From: Piromyces finnis
Taxonomy: Eukaryota; Neocallimastigomycota; Neocallimastigomycetes; Neocallimastigales; Neocallimastigaceae
DNA: 64,000 nucleotides
Assembly: GCA_002104945.1 (NCBI GenBank)
Contig: MCFH01000007.1
Location: forward strand, 668,001-732,000
Reading direction: 5' to 3'
A model generated the notes under the pieces. That model was not told where the DNA came from. It saw nothing but the letters and a program-made list of their open reading frames with translations, and did not search any database. This document shows, in pieces, positions 54,401-62,339 of this stretch. The stretch's first letter is position 1. Every line of letters begins with the position of its first letter. The position numbers and the translations under genes were made by a program.

Positions 54401-54625
54401 TATAAATAATAAAAATAATAAAAATAATAAAAATTTATTTTAAATAATTAAAATAAATTGTAAAAAAAAAATCAATAATTATTTTTTTTATTATTATAAT
54501 AATAATAGAATATAAAAAAAAAATAAATAATTCATAGTTTATCAACTTTGAATTTTGAAATTAAATAATTTTGTAATATAGTTAAAAAAAAACCTTTTTC
54601 ATTTTTTTTTAAAAAAAAAACAAAA
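51441..54625. other. Long intergenic stretch, no gene
   Basis: About 3.2 kb of AT-rich DNA. A plus-strand frame at 53174-53359 is a Phe/Tyr/Ile translation of T-rich DNA and is not supported. Short local repeats of TTTAATATT and AATAATA (about 51720-51830) occur. The last few hundred bases presumably contain the promoter of the CBM18 gene, and the start ATG is preceded by an A run (AAAAAAAAAACAAAAATG). Confidence 0.6.
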
Positions 54626-56785
54626 ATGAATAAAACATTATATTTATTTATTACTTTATTGATATTAACTTTTGCCACCGCAAAAAGATGTGGTAAGGAT
54701 GTTGGTGAATGTGATGAAGGTGAATGTTGTAGTAAGTATGGTTTCTGCGGTAAATCTAAAATGTATTGTGGAAGTGGATGTCAATCTGAATATGGTTTAT
54801 GTGATGAAGAAAAGATAGTTACCATTACTAAAACCGCCTATAAGGCTAAACATACTCCATCACCAGATCTTGCCGAAAAAATTATAGAAGAAGTCGATGA
54901 AGTCGTTGTTGATGATTTAAATGATGATAAAATTGAAGAAATCAATCAAATCATTGAAAATGCTGTCGATGAAGACATTAATTTAGATAGTGAAAATGAA
55001 GAAGATGTTGATGTTGATGATGCTATCAATGTTGATGATGATAATGAAGAAGTTGAAGAAGTTAAAGAAGATTCTGAAAGTGATTCTGAAAGTGAAGTTG
55101 AAGTTGAAACCACTATTGTAGTCACTGTTACTGTCACTGAAGCTCCAACTGAAGAAGAATCTGAAATTATTGAAGATGATGGTGACAACAATGATGATCA
55201 TAACGACGAAGATGATCAAAACACTGATGTTATTGAAGATGATAACAATGATGAAGATGATAACAATGATGATGAACCAGATTGCAGCAAACCAGAAAAC
55301 AAGGACTTACCAGAATGTGCTCCAGATTGCAGCAAACCAGAAAACAAGGACTTACCAGAATGTGCTCCAGACTGCAACAAACCAGAAAACAAGGACTTAC
55401 CAGAATGTGCTCCAGATTGCAGTAAGCCAGAAAACAAGGACTTACCAGAATGTGCTCCAGACTGCAACAAACCAGAAAACAAGGACTTACCAGAATGTGC
55501 TCCAGATTGCAGTAAGCCAGAAAACAAGGACTTACCAGAATGTGCTCCAGACTGCAACAAACCAGAAAACAAGGACTTACCAGAATGTGCTCCAGATTGC
55601 AGTAAGCCAGAAAACAAGGACTTACCAGAATGTGCTCCAGATTGCAGCAAACCAGAAAACAAGGACTTACCAGAATGTGCTCCAGATTGCAGCAAACCAG
55701 AAAACAAGGACTTACCAGAATGTGCTCCAGATTGCAACAAACCAGAAAACAAGGACTTACCAGAATGTGCTCCAGCTACCACCACTACTACTAAGACCCC
55801 AGAACCAACCACTACTACCACTACTACCACCACTACCACCACTACCACTACTACTACCACCACAACTACCACCACTACCACCACTACCACTACTACTACC
55901 ACCACAACTACCACCACTAAAGCCACTACTACAAAGGCTCCACAACCAACTGGTTGTTCCACTGAAGCTTTCGGTATTGTTTCCAAGTTCAATGCTTTCT
56001 TCTTTGGTGATTTCACTGGATACAGCTCTGATGTTCAAGGTAGATTAGCTGCTAAGGGTACTATTAACATTAGCGGTGGATACCAAAACAATGCTTTCGC
56101 ATTTGATCCAGTCAACCACAGTCGTCAATCCAACTACAAATGTAATGAATCTCCACTTAAGGATGACTTCAAATATGCTATTGTTGCTGGTACTCTTAAC
56201 TTTAGAGATGGTGGTGAAATTTCCAATGGTGGTGTTGCCTACTTAAACAGTGCTAACATGCCAGGATACATTGCTGAAAGTATTAAGAACCACAACTGTC
56301 CAAATGAAAAGAAGAGTGTTATTGATTTCGATTCTGAAAGACAAAAGCTTATTAACCTTTCCAAGAAATTAGGTAGCACTACTGCCAAGTGTAAGAAGAC
56401 TGTTCAATGGGGTACTGTTACTGTTGATTTAGTCAAGGGTGAAAAGACTTGTATTGTTAATCTTGACAGTTTAGAAAACATTTACACCTTCAAGATTAAT
56501 GAAAATGGTGCTAGTGACTTTACTATTGTTTTCAACATTAATGGTAGTACTGTTAACTTTACCAACTTTGATATCTTCAATCTTAACAAGTATGCCACTA
56601 AAATTCTTTGGAACACTCCAAATGCTTCCAAGGTTAATATTCAAAACTTTAGAATTCAAGGTTCTCTTTTAGCTCCAACTGCCGATATTGAAGGTACCAA
56701 TGGTAATATTCAAGGTATTATTATCGGTAATAGTTTAAAGGGTAATTTACAAATGGATTGGGTTCCATTCTACGGTTGCATCTAA
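54626..56785 (+). CDS. Secreted CBM18 mosaic surface protein with choice-of-anchor-A-like domain
   Basis: 719 aa without introns. Residues 1-19 form a signal peptide (ending LTFATA). Residues 22-59 form a hevein-type chitin-binding module (CBM18) with eight Cys (22, 29, 34, 35, 41, 48, 52, 59) and CCSKYGFCG. Residues 60-217 are a long acidic Asp/Glu/Asn region. Residues 218-382 are eleven tandem 15-residue units PDC(S/N)KPENKDLPECA. About 384-440 is a Thr-rich, presumably O-glycosylated stalk. Residues 446-719 form a beta-rich domain starting FGIVSKFNAFFFGDFTGYSS and ending QGIIIGNSLKGNLQMDWVPF, the layout of the bacterial choice-of-anchor-A (adhesin-like) domain. It most likely sits at the fungal cell wall, anchored through chitin binding and projecting an adhesive beta domain. 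Binding to plant, bacterial or fungal surfaces is inference. The terminal domain may have come from bacteria. Confidence 0.88.
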   Translation: MNKTLYLFITLLILTFATAKRCGKDVGECDEGECCSKYGFCGKSKMYCGSGCQSEYGLCDEEKIVTITKTAYKAKHTPSPDLAEKIIEEVDEVVVDDLNDDKIEEINQIIENAVDEDINLDSENEEDVDVDDAINVDDDNEEVEEVKEDSESDSESEVEVETTIVVTVTVTEAPTEEESEIIEDDGDNNDDHNDEDDQNTDVIEDDNNDEDDNNDDEPDCSKPENKDLPECAPDCSKPENKDLPECAPDCNKPENKDLPECAPDCSKPENKDLPECAPDCNKPENKDLPECAPDCSKPENKDLPECAPDCNKPENKDLPECAPDCSKPENKDLPECAPDCSKPENKDLPECAPDCSKPENKDLPECAPDCNKPENKDLPECAPATTTTTKTPEPTTTTTTTTTTTTTTTTTTTTTTTTTTTTTTTTTTTTTKATTTKAPQPTGCSTEAFGIVSKFNAFFFGDFTGYSSDVQGRLAAKGTINISGGYQNNAFAFDPVNHSRQSNYKCNESPLKDDFKYAIVAGTLNFRDGGEISNGGVAYLNSANMPGYIAESIKNHNCPNEKKSVIDFDSERQKLINLSKKLGSTTAKCKKTVQWGTVTVDLVKGEKTCIVNLDSLENIYTFKINENGASDFTIVFNINGSTVNFTNFDIFNLNKYATKILWNTPNASKVNIQNFRIQGSLLAPTADIEGTNGNIQGIIIGNSLKGNLQMDWVPFYGCI
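55277..55771 (+). repeat. 45-bp coding tandem repeat, 11 units, in the CBM18 gene
   Basis: Eleven units encode PDCSKPENKDLPECA or its Asn variant. Variable-residue order is S S N S N S N S S S N. Nucleotide variants (AGC AAA, AGT AAG, GAC TGC AAC) show that units 3-8 are three copies of a 90-bp dimer (AAC form then AGT form), so the array grew by duplication of one and of two units. Confidence 0.93.
55780..55925 (+). repeat. Thr-codon (ACC/ACT/ACA) microsatellite in the CBM18 gene
   Basis: An almost uninterrupted run of Thr codons forms the stalk. An internal block (ACTACTACTACCACCACAAC and its surroundings) occurs twice about 54 bp apart, showing segmental duplication. Antisense frames across it are shadows. 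Confidence 0.85.
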
Positions 56786-57477
56786 ATTATTTAATTTATT
56801 CCTATTATACATTATTCCATTATTTATTAAAAAAAAAATAATAATTATAAATATTATATAACTATTATTCCTATATATATATCCTATAAAATTAAAATAT
56901 TTATATATAAAAAAAAAGAAACAACAATAACTAAAAATATAAACTTATTATTATTAATATATTAATATTATTTATTATTAAGTTAAAAATGAAATAGTTT
57001 TGAATTTTTTTTTAAAAAAAAAAAAACAACCTTTGAAATGAAAAATAATATTTTTTTTTATTTCTATTCTATAGAATAATAACTATTTTCATTTTTCCTA
57101 CATTAATAATATTTAATATGTAAATTATAAACATAAAAATATATAAAATATATAAAATAAAAAAACAAACTAAACTAAAAAAAAAAAAAAAAACTAAAAA
57201 CAAAAAATAGAAATATAAAATTATAGAATTTTTGAAAAAAAAAGTGATTTCAAAAAGATAACAAATAAATATTATAAATAAATAAAAAAAAATATTAAAT
57301 AATAAAAAGTATGTTTATTATTTTAAAAGTGAGTGTTTCGTGTGTATCAAAAAAAAAAATTACAGGCAATGATAGTGATGCCATTAGATGTAAAAAGTGA
57401 TTTAAAAGATTGCTAAACGGTAATATGTTCGTTCCAAGGAAACTTTTTTTTTTTTTAAAAACAATATTATAAAAGAG
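56786..57477. other. Intergenic DNA, no gene seen
   Basis: AT-rich with A runs (about 57179-57193). A short patch at 57320-57445 is less AT-rich but contains no convincing frame. The minus-strand frame at 57295-57492 is a chance ORF. Confidence 0.55.
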
Positions 57478-57494
57478 AATGATCTTTTTCAAAA
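57478..57494 (+). repeat. Target-site duplication, left copy of the LINE dimer
   Basis: AATGATCTTTTTCAAAA directly precedes the first LINE unit. AATGGTCTTTTTCAAAT follows the poly(A) of the second unit at 60352-60368 (15 of 17 identical). Confidence 0.65.
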
Positions 57495-58678
57495 TACGAT
57501 GGGTTGCCGGAGTTCATAAAGCTGTATCGTTTATATCTTTATACTCTATCTCAAAAGATTTGAACATTCCTCCATTGTCAGCCAAATGTGTGTTAGCTCA
57601 GGTTAGATGTTTTAACAAATGGAAAAACTCAAATTGTATTATCTCACACCTTGTCAATTACATTCCTAAATTTAGAAAATACACGTGGTGCAAATCAAGT
57701 AGGTCACTTGATAAAAAATTAGAGAAGCATGGAGATGTTAAAGCAGTTAAAAACTTTTATTGGAAAGATCTCAAAGGGAATTCAATCAAAGCGCAATATT
57801 ATGATGATAATAAGTTTATTGAAACTAAAGATTTTATTAAATTATGTTATGAGTACCCAGAGTTTGCCTATGGCTTCTACTGGCTATTGAAAGCAAGAAG
57901 CGGATATAAGTTGGATGCTAGAGTTGCCAAAGCTGCTAAATTTGTTGATCCAGTTTGTCCTAACTACTGTCCATGTTGCAAGTGTGGTGTTCAAAGTATT
58001 AAACATTAGTTATTAGATTGTCCAACATTTAGAGATATCCGTATTAAACATTATGATTCCATAGTCCAGCTATTAAATTTTTTCAGTCAACGTAATTCCA
58101 ATAGTCCTATCAATAATAATGAAATTGATAATGTCAGTAGAGATAGCAATAACAGTAATAGTAATAGTAACAATAATAATAATAACAATAGTAATAATAA
58201 CAATAGTAGTAATAGTAATAATAGAAATAGTAATAATAACAATAGTAGTAATAGAAATAATAATATTAATAATGATAGCAATAGTGAAGATAATAATTCT
58301 AATTTAGATAGTAATTTAGTTAATGATAGTAATAGTTCTAATAATCCGGTGAATATTAATGTGTATGATTATTCTAGTGTGTGCAGTAAAATATTTAAAT
58401 TCCTTCTTGGGGGAAGAAGTTTTAACAATATCAATTACAATTCAAGGGAATGGAAAGAACTTTGTAAGTGTCAGATTCAATCTGGTACTAACGAAGGAAC
58501 ACCATTCTTGACGGTAACCGCGGAACTTCTAACCAAAATCATGCCTTTTGCTATTGGCCAGCAATGGTCAATGTTCAAAAGGTTTGAAGCAACATCCAAG
58601 AGCGTCAATGCTGAAGAAACAGTAAGACAGGCCAGGAGGGCCAGCGCAACCAATGGAGATCATAATTTTGTTCCATGA
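57494..58678 (+). pseudogene. LINE C-terminal ORF, unit 1, one nonsense codon
   Basis: The frame is continuous from the truncation to HNFVP except for a single TAG at 58007-58009, where other copies have TGG (Trp of KHWLLDC, within the zinc-knuckle-like motif). The reverse-transcriptase catalytic core is absent because of the 5' truncation. The Asn/Ser tract (about 58105-58335) is encoded by AAT/AGT repeats and has a different length from that in unit 2 and in the copy at 10981. Confidence 0.85.
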
Positions 58679-58915
58679 CAAAATTTTGATCTTTGGCTCG
58701 GTGTCCCATTGGAAGTCAAATACAATTATTATACTTTAGTATGATAGTGGCTTTCTTACTTTAATTAAAATTACTAGAATACATTATACCCAATTTTTAT
58801 TCATTTGTGTTTATTTAAACATATTTTTTTTATTTTTATTTTTATTTTTTAATTTTTTATTACATGTATTATAATTTTAATTAAATTAATAATAAAGTTT
58901 AAAATATTTGATGCC

Positions 58916-58946
<31 letters not shown>
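57494..58946 (+). mobile_element. LINE family A, dimer unit 1 (5'-truncated, with poly(A))
   Basis: This starts in the thumb region of the reverse transcriptase (codons for IRWVAGVHKAVSF) and runs to the stop at 58676-58678, the 3' untranslated region with hairpin 58728-58745, and a poly(A) of about 28 at 58919-58946. Unit 2 follows with no spacer. It shares diagnostic changes with unit 2 against the intact copy: Val for Ala in SAKCVLAQ, Asn for Asp in WKNSN, Ser for Thr in SRSLDKKLEK, Val for Asp in KCGVQS. Confidence 0.9.
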
Positions 58947-58950
<4 letters not shown>

Positions 58951-60351
58951 ATATCTTTATACTCTATCTCAAAAGATTTGAACATTCCTCCATTGTCAGC
59001 CAAATGTGTGTTAGCTCAGGTTAGATGTTTTAACAAATGGAAAAACTCAAATTGTATTATCTCACACCTTGTCAATTACATTCCTAAATTTAGAAAATAC
59101 ACGTGGTGCAAATCAAGTAGGTCACTTGATAAAAAATTAGAGAAGCATGGAGATGTTAAAGCAGTTAAAAACTTTTATTGGAAAGATCTCAAAGGGAATT
59201 CAATCAAAGCACAATATTATGATGATAATAAATTTGGTGAAACTAAAGATTTTATTAAATTATGTTATGAGTACCCAGAGTTTGCCTATGGCTTCTACTG
59301 GCTATTGAAAGCAAGAAGCGGATACAAGTTGGATGCTAGAGTTGCCAAAGCTGCTAAATTTGTTGATCCAGTTTGTCCTAACTACTGTCCATGTTGCAAG
59401 TGTGGTGTTCAAAGTATTAAACATTGGTTATTAGATTGTCCAACATTTAGAGATATCCGTATTAAACATTATGATTCCATAGTCCAGCTATTAAATTTTT
59501 TCAGTCAACGTAATTCCAACAGTCCTATCAATAATAATGAAAATGTTAATATCAGTAGAGATAGTAATAATATTAATAGTAATAGTAGCAATAGTAGTAA
59601 TAATAATTACAATAGTAATAGTAACAATAGGAATAGTAACAATAGTAGTAATAGAAATAATAATATTAGTAATGATAGCAATAGTGAAGATAATATTTCT
59701 AATTTAGATAGTAATTTAGTTAATAATAGTAATAGTTCTAATAATCTGGTGAATATTAATATGTATGATTATTCTAGTGTGTGCAGTAAAATATTTAAAT
59801 TCCTTCTTGGGGGATGAAGTTTTAACAATATCAATTACAATTCAAGGGAATGGAAAGAACTTTGTAAGTGTCAGATTCAATCTGGTACTAATGAAGGAAC
59901 ATCATTCTTGACGGTAACCGCGGAACTTCTAACCAAAATCATGCCTTTTGCTATTGGCCAGCAATGGTCAATGTTCAAAAGGTTTGAAGCAACATCCAAG
60001 AGCGTCAATGCTGAAGAAACAGTAAGACAGGCCAGGAGGGCCAGCGCAACCAATGAAGATCATAATTTTGTTCCATGACAAAATTTTGATCTTTGGCTCG
60101 GTGTCCCATTGGAAGTCAAATACAATTATTATACTTTAGTATAATAGTGGCTTTCTTACTTTAATTAAAATTACTAGAATACATTATACCCAATTTTTAT
60201 TCATTTGTGTTTATCTAAACATATTTTTTTTTTATTTTTATTTTTATTTTTAATTTTTTATATTACATGCATTATAATTTTAATTAAATTAATAATAAAG
60301 TTTAAGATATTTGATGCCGTTAAAATAAAAAAAAAAAAAAAAAAAAAAAAA
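58947..60351 (+). mobile_element. LINE family A, dimer unit 2 (5'-truncated, with poly(A))
   Basis: This begins TTTATATCTTTATACTCTATC, only some 35 bp further into the element than unit 1. It continues through the C-terminal domain, the hairpin (60128-60145) and the 3' untranslated region to a poly(A) of about 25 ending at 60353. Then comes the right target-site copy. It is in the same orientation as unit 1, directly behind its poly(A). Confidence 0.9.
58978..60078 (+). pseudogene. LINE C-terminal ORF, unit 2, one nonsense codon
   Basis: The frame is open from the 5' junction to the normal stop at 60076-60078 except for TGA at 59815-59817, where other copies have AGA (LLGGRSF). Trp in KHWLLDC is intact here, so the two units died independently. 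Ile of KFIETK in unit 1 is Gly here (KFGETK). Confidence 0.85.
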
Positions 60352-60368
60352 AATGGTCTTTTTCAAAT
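60352..60368 (+). repeat. Target-site duplication, right copy of the LINE dimer
   Basis: AATGGTCTTTTTCAAAT. It pairs with 57478-57494 and bounds both LINE units together. Confidence 0.65.
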
Positions 60369-60563
60369 AGGGAAAAACATGTAGGGTGATCCAATACTTA
60401 TCCTAGAAATTTCTGCCAGCTAAAAAACAACCTCTGGCTAAACTTATAACAGAAGTAAAATTTTTAATTTTTATTCATTTGGTATTTTAACCTTTTTTGG
60501 TATTTTAACCTTTTTTTTTTTTTTTTGCATTTTAAAAAAAAAGAAAAATATTTTATTAATATT
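60369..60563. other. Intergenic DNA with a weak TATCCTAG repeat copy
   Basis: TATCCTAGAAATTTCTGCCAGCTAAA at about 60399 resembles the dispersed repeat at 5570 and 43150. TTGGTATTTTAACCTTTTT is tandemly repeated at about 60480-60520. No gene. Confidence 0.4.
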
Positions 60564-60920
60564 TGTTGTGAGACTTTTGAAATACCTTTCTAATATTTTA
60601 TCGATGATGACTTATAATTTTTAATACGATGATCAATTTTTACAAGTAGTAGTGTGAATAAAGTAAGAGACCAACCTTTTCCTTACCTTTAGTGAGTATC
60701 GACCGTCGAAAGGTAAAGAAGAAATTTTGATACCGAAACCGAATAATCATATTAATCCACACAAGAAATTTATCATCGAGGAATAGGAAGAGTTAGAGAT
60801 TCTACCTCCTACTCTTATTTATTTATTATTTACTATTGTAATTTTCATTTTATTAATTTATGTTTTATTTTAATTTTCATATATAATACAAATAAAAAGA
60901 AAATTTTTTTTATTCAATCA
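60564..60920 (+). mobile_element. Possible solo LTR followed by a primer-binding-site-like sequence
   Basis: This block is noticeably less AT-rich than its surroundings. It begins TGTTGTGAGAC and ends CAATCA, giving TG...CA ends. It is followed directly by TGGATAGAGCC, which resembles a retrotransposon primer-binding site because it starts TGG, the complement of the tRNA CCA end. No second LTR, no gag or pol, and no certain target duplication were found. It may be an LTR plus leader left after decay. The evidence is weak. Confidence 0.28.
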
Positions 60921-61059
60921 TGGATAGAGCCTTAATTTCGTAAATGTAATTATCGTCAGTGACAGGAAATGCCCTCCGAGCAGTCGAATTTTTATTTAAT
61001 AATTAAAATATTCTTAAATAAAAATTAACAGTGTAAAAAAAAAAAAAAAGGGCATAAAA
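60921..61059. other. Possible retrotransposon leader remnant
   Basis: About 70 bp of mixed composition (GTCAGTGACAGGAAATGCCC and CCTCCGAGCAGTCG) follow the LTR-like block before the DNA turns AT-rich again. No frame is recognisable. Confidence 0.25.
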
Positions 61060-61220
61060 GGGATAAATTCTTATCAAATGGAACACCAAGATATTCTTAA
61101 CATTGATTTTAAAAATTAGAATTAAAAATATAAATAAAAAAAATGTTTAAATAAACTCAAATGAATAAAAATTGAGTATAATGCATTCAAGTCATTTTAA
61201 TTAAAGTAAGATTTTTTTTT
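61060..61220 (-). mobile_element. Mosaic of small LINE family A fragments
   Basis: GGGATAAATTCTTATCAAAT with GGAACACCAAGATA (61067-61094) matches the minus-strand text for FDKNLSLKP in the intact element. About 61135-61210 (GTTTAAATAAACTCAAATGA through TTTTAATTAAAGTAAG) matches the 3' untranslated region in minus orientation. T runs with an AATGACATC end (about 61210-61230) imitate a poly(A) junction. These are fragments only. Confidence 0.65.
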
Positions 61221-61877
61221 TTTTAATGACATCAAAAAAAAAAAAAAGTGTAAAAAAAAAGGGCATTTATAAGAGTATATCATTATCCTCTCTCTTTACA
61301 TGTAATATCAATTAAAAAAAAAGAGGTCCATTACCGGAAAAAATTTAAGGGTTATTTCATCTATTATAACCAAAAATTATAAATTCTTTAATTTTTTTTT
61401 TAATATGAAACTATAAACCATGAAATAAATGCCATCATTCAATAAAAAAAAAAAAATTTTTTTTTTATAATTTTTTTAAAATTTTTATTCGATATATATA
61501 ATTTTTTTATTTACAAAATGAAATACATTTATTTTTGTATTTCAAGATTAAAAGAGATGAATTGATAATAATTTGTTATTTAAAATAATAATAATAATGT
61601 AGTATGTAGTTATTATAGTTATATATTTTTCATTTTTTTTTTACAAATAGTATAATGAATATTTTATAAAAAATAATTATATAATTATATATATGTGTAT
61701 ATAAATCATTGGATTTATAATGTAATCATTTATATAAAATAGTAATATATATCATAAAAATATATGGATAGATAAATAGTGTTTAATGTTTTTTTTTTTA
61801 GTAATACATAGAATAATTAAATTTGGAACAACAACACCTTTTTCTCTTTCTCTTTTTTTTTTTTTTTTTCCTTTATA
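61221..61877. other. Intergenic DNA 3' of the 153-aa gene
   Basis: AT-rich with several A and T runs and no supported gene. The plus-strand frame at 61786-62097 is antisense to the neighbouring gene and T-rich at its start, so it is not real. Confidence 0.6.
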
Positions 61878-62339
61878 TTATGCTTTTGAATTTCTATTTG
61901 TAAGTTTTTTATCCTTTTTCATTTTTTGTTCTTTATCCTTCATCATCAATAATATATTATCGACACGGTCATTAGTAGTTGTACTTTTTAATTTATTATT
62001 TAATGGAATATTAGTGAAACCAGTAAGATTAATACCAGCCATTCCAATTTTATCCTTTAAAAGAGATAAATCATTATCGGTAACTGAATTCTTTTGACCA
62101 AGTCCAATAGCAGCCATAGTAGTTGCTGTTTTATTCTTTTTTCCTGGAAGAGAATTAACGGTATATAAAGAAGTTTTAACCTGACCTAATTTTAATTTAT
62201 TTTGTTCAGTTTCCGAAAAAGATTTTAAATCTGTATTTACCACCATCCAGTCTTCATCATTCTTTTGAATTTGTTTTTGATTTAATTCGGTGGTAGAAGA
62301 TTTGCTTCTATTAAAAATAGAACCAATCCAAGCTAACAT
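61878..62339 (-). CDS. Unrecognised 153-aa protein with an acidic W-x-x-V motif
   Basis: This is an intact frame from ATG at 62339 (MLAWIGSIFNRSKSS) to a stop at 61878. It is hydrophilic, Lys- and Asn-rich and probably largely disordered, with a short amphipathic N-terminus (MLAWIGSIF), a central Gly/Ala stretch (TMAAIGLGQ) and a Lys-rich tail. There is no signal peptide or membrane span. NDEDWMVVNTD has the form of an Atg8-interaction (LIR) motif: acidic residues, then Trp-x-x-Val. Such short motifs are common by chance, so this is only a hint. Amino-acid composition is not homopolymer-driven, which supports a real gene. It is the only gene found in the last 3 kb. Confidence 0.6.
   Translation of the reverse strand: MLAWIGSIFNRSKSSTTELNQKQIQKNDEDWMVVNTDLKSFSETEQNKLKLGQVKTSLYTVNSLPGKKNKTATTMAAIGLGQKNSVTDNDLSLLKDKIGMAGINLTGFTNIPLNNKLKSTTTNDRVDNILLMMKDKEQKMKKDKKLTNRNSKA

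Noticed and set aside
55216-56016. Antisense 266-codon frame with GAHSGKSLFSGLLQS repeats and Val runs
   Set aside because: It is the complement of the Cys-repeat and Thr-stalk coding region of the CBM18 gene.
61786-62097. 103-codon plus-strand frame
   Set aside because: It is antisense to the better supported 153-aa gene and begins in T runs.
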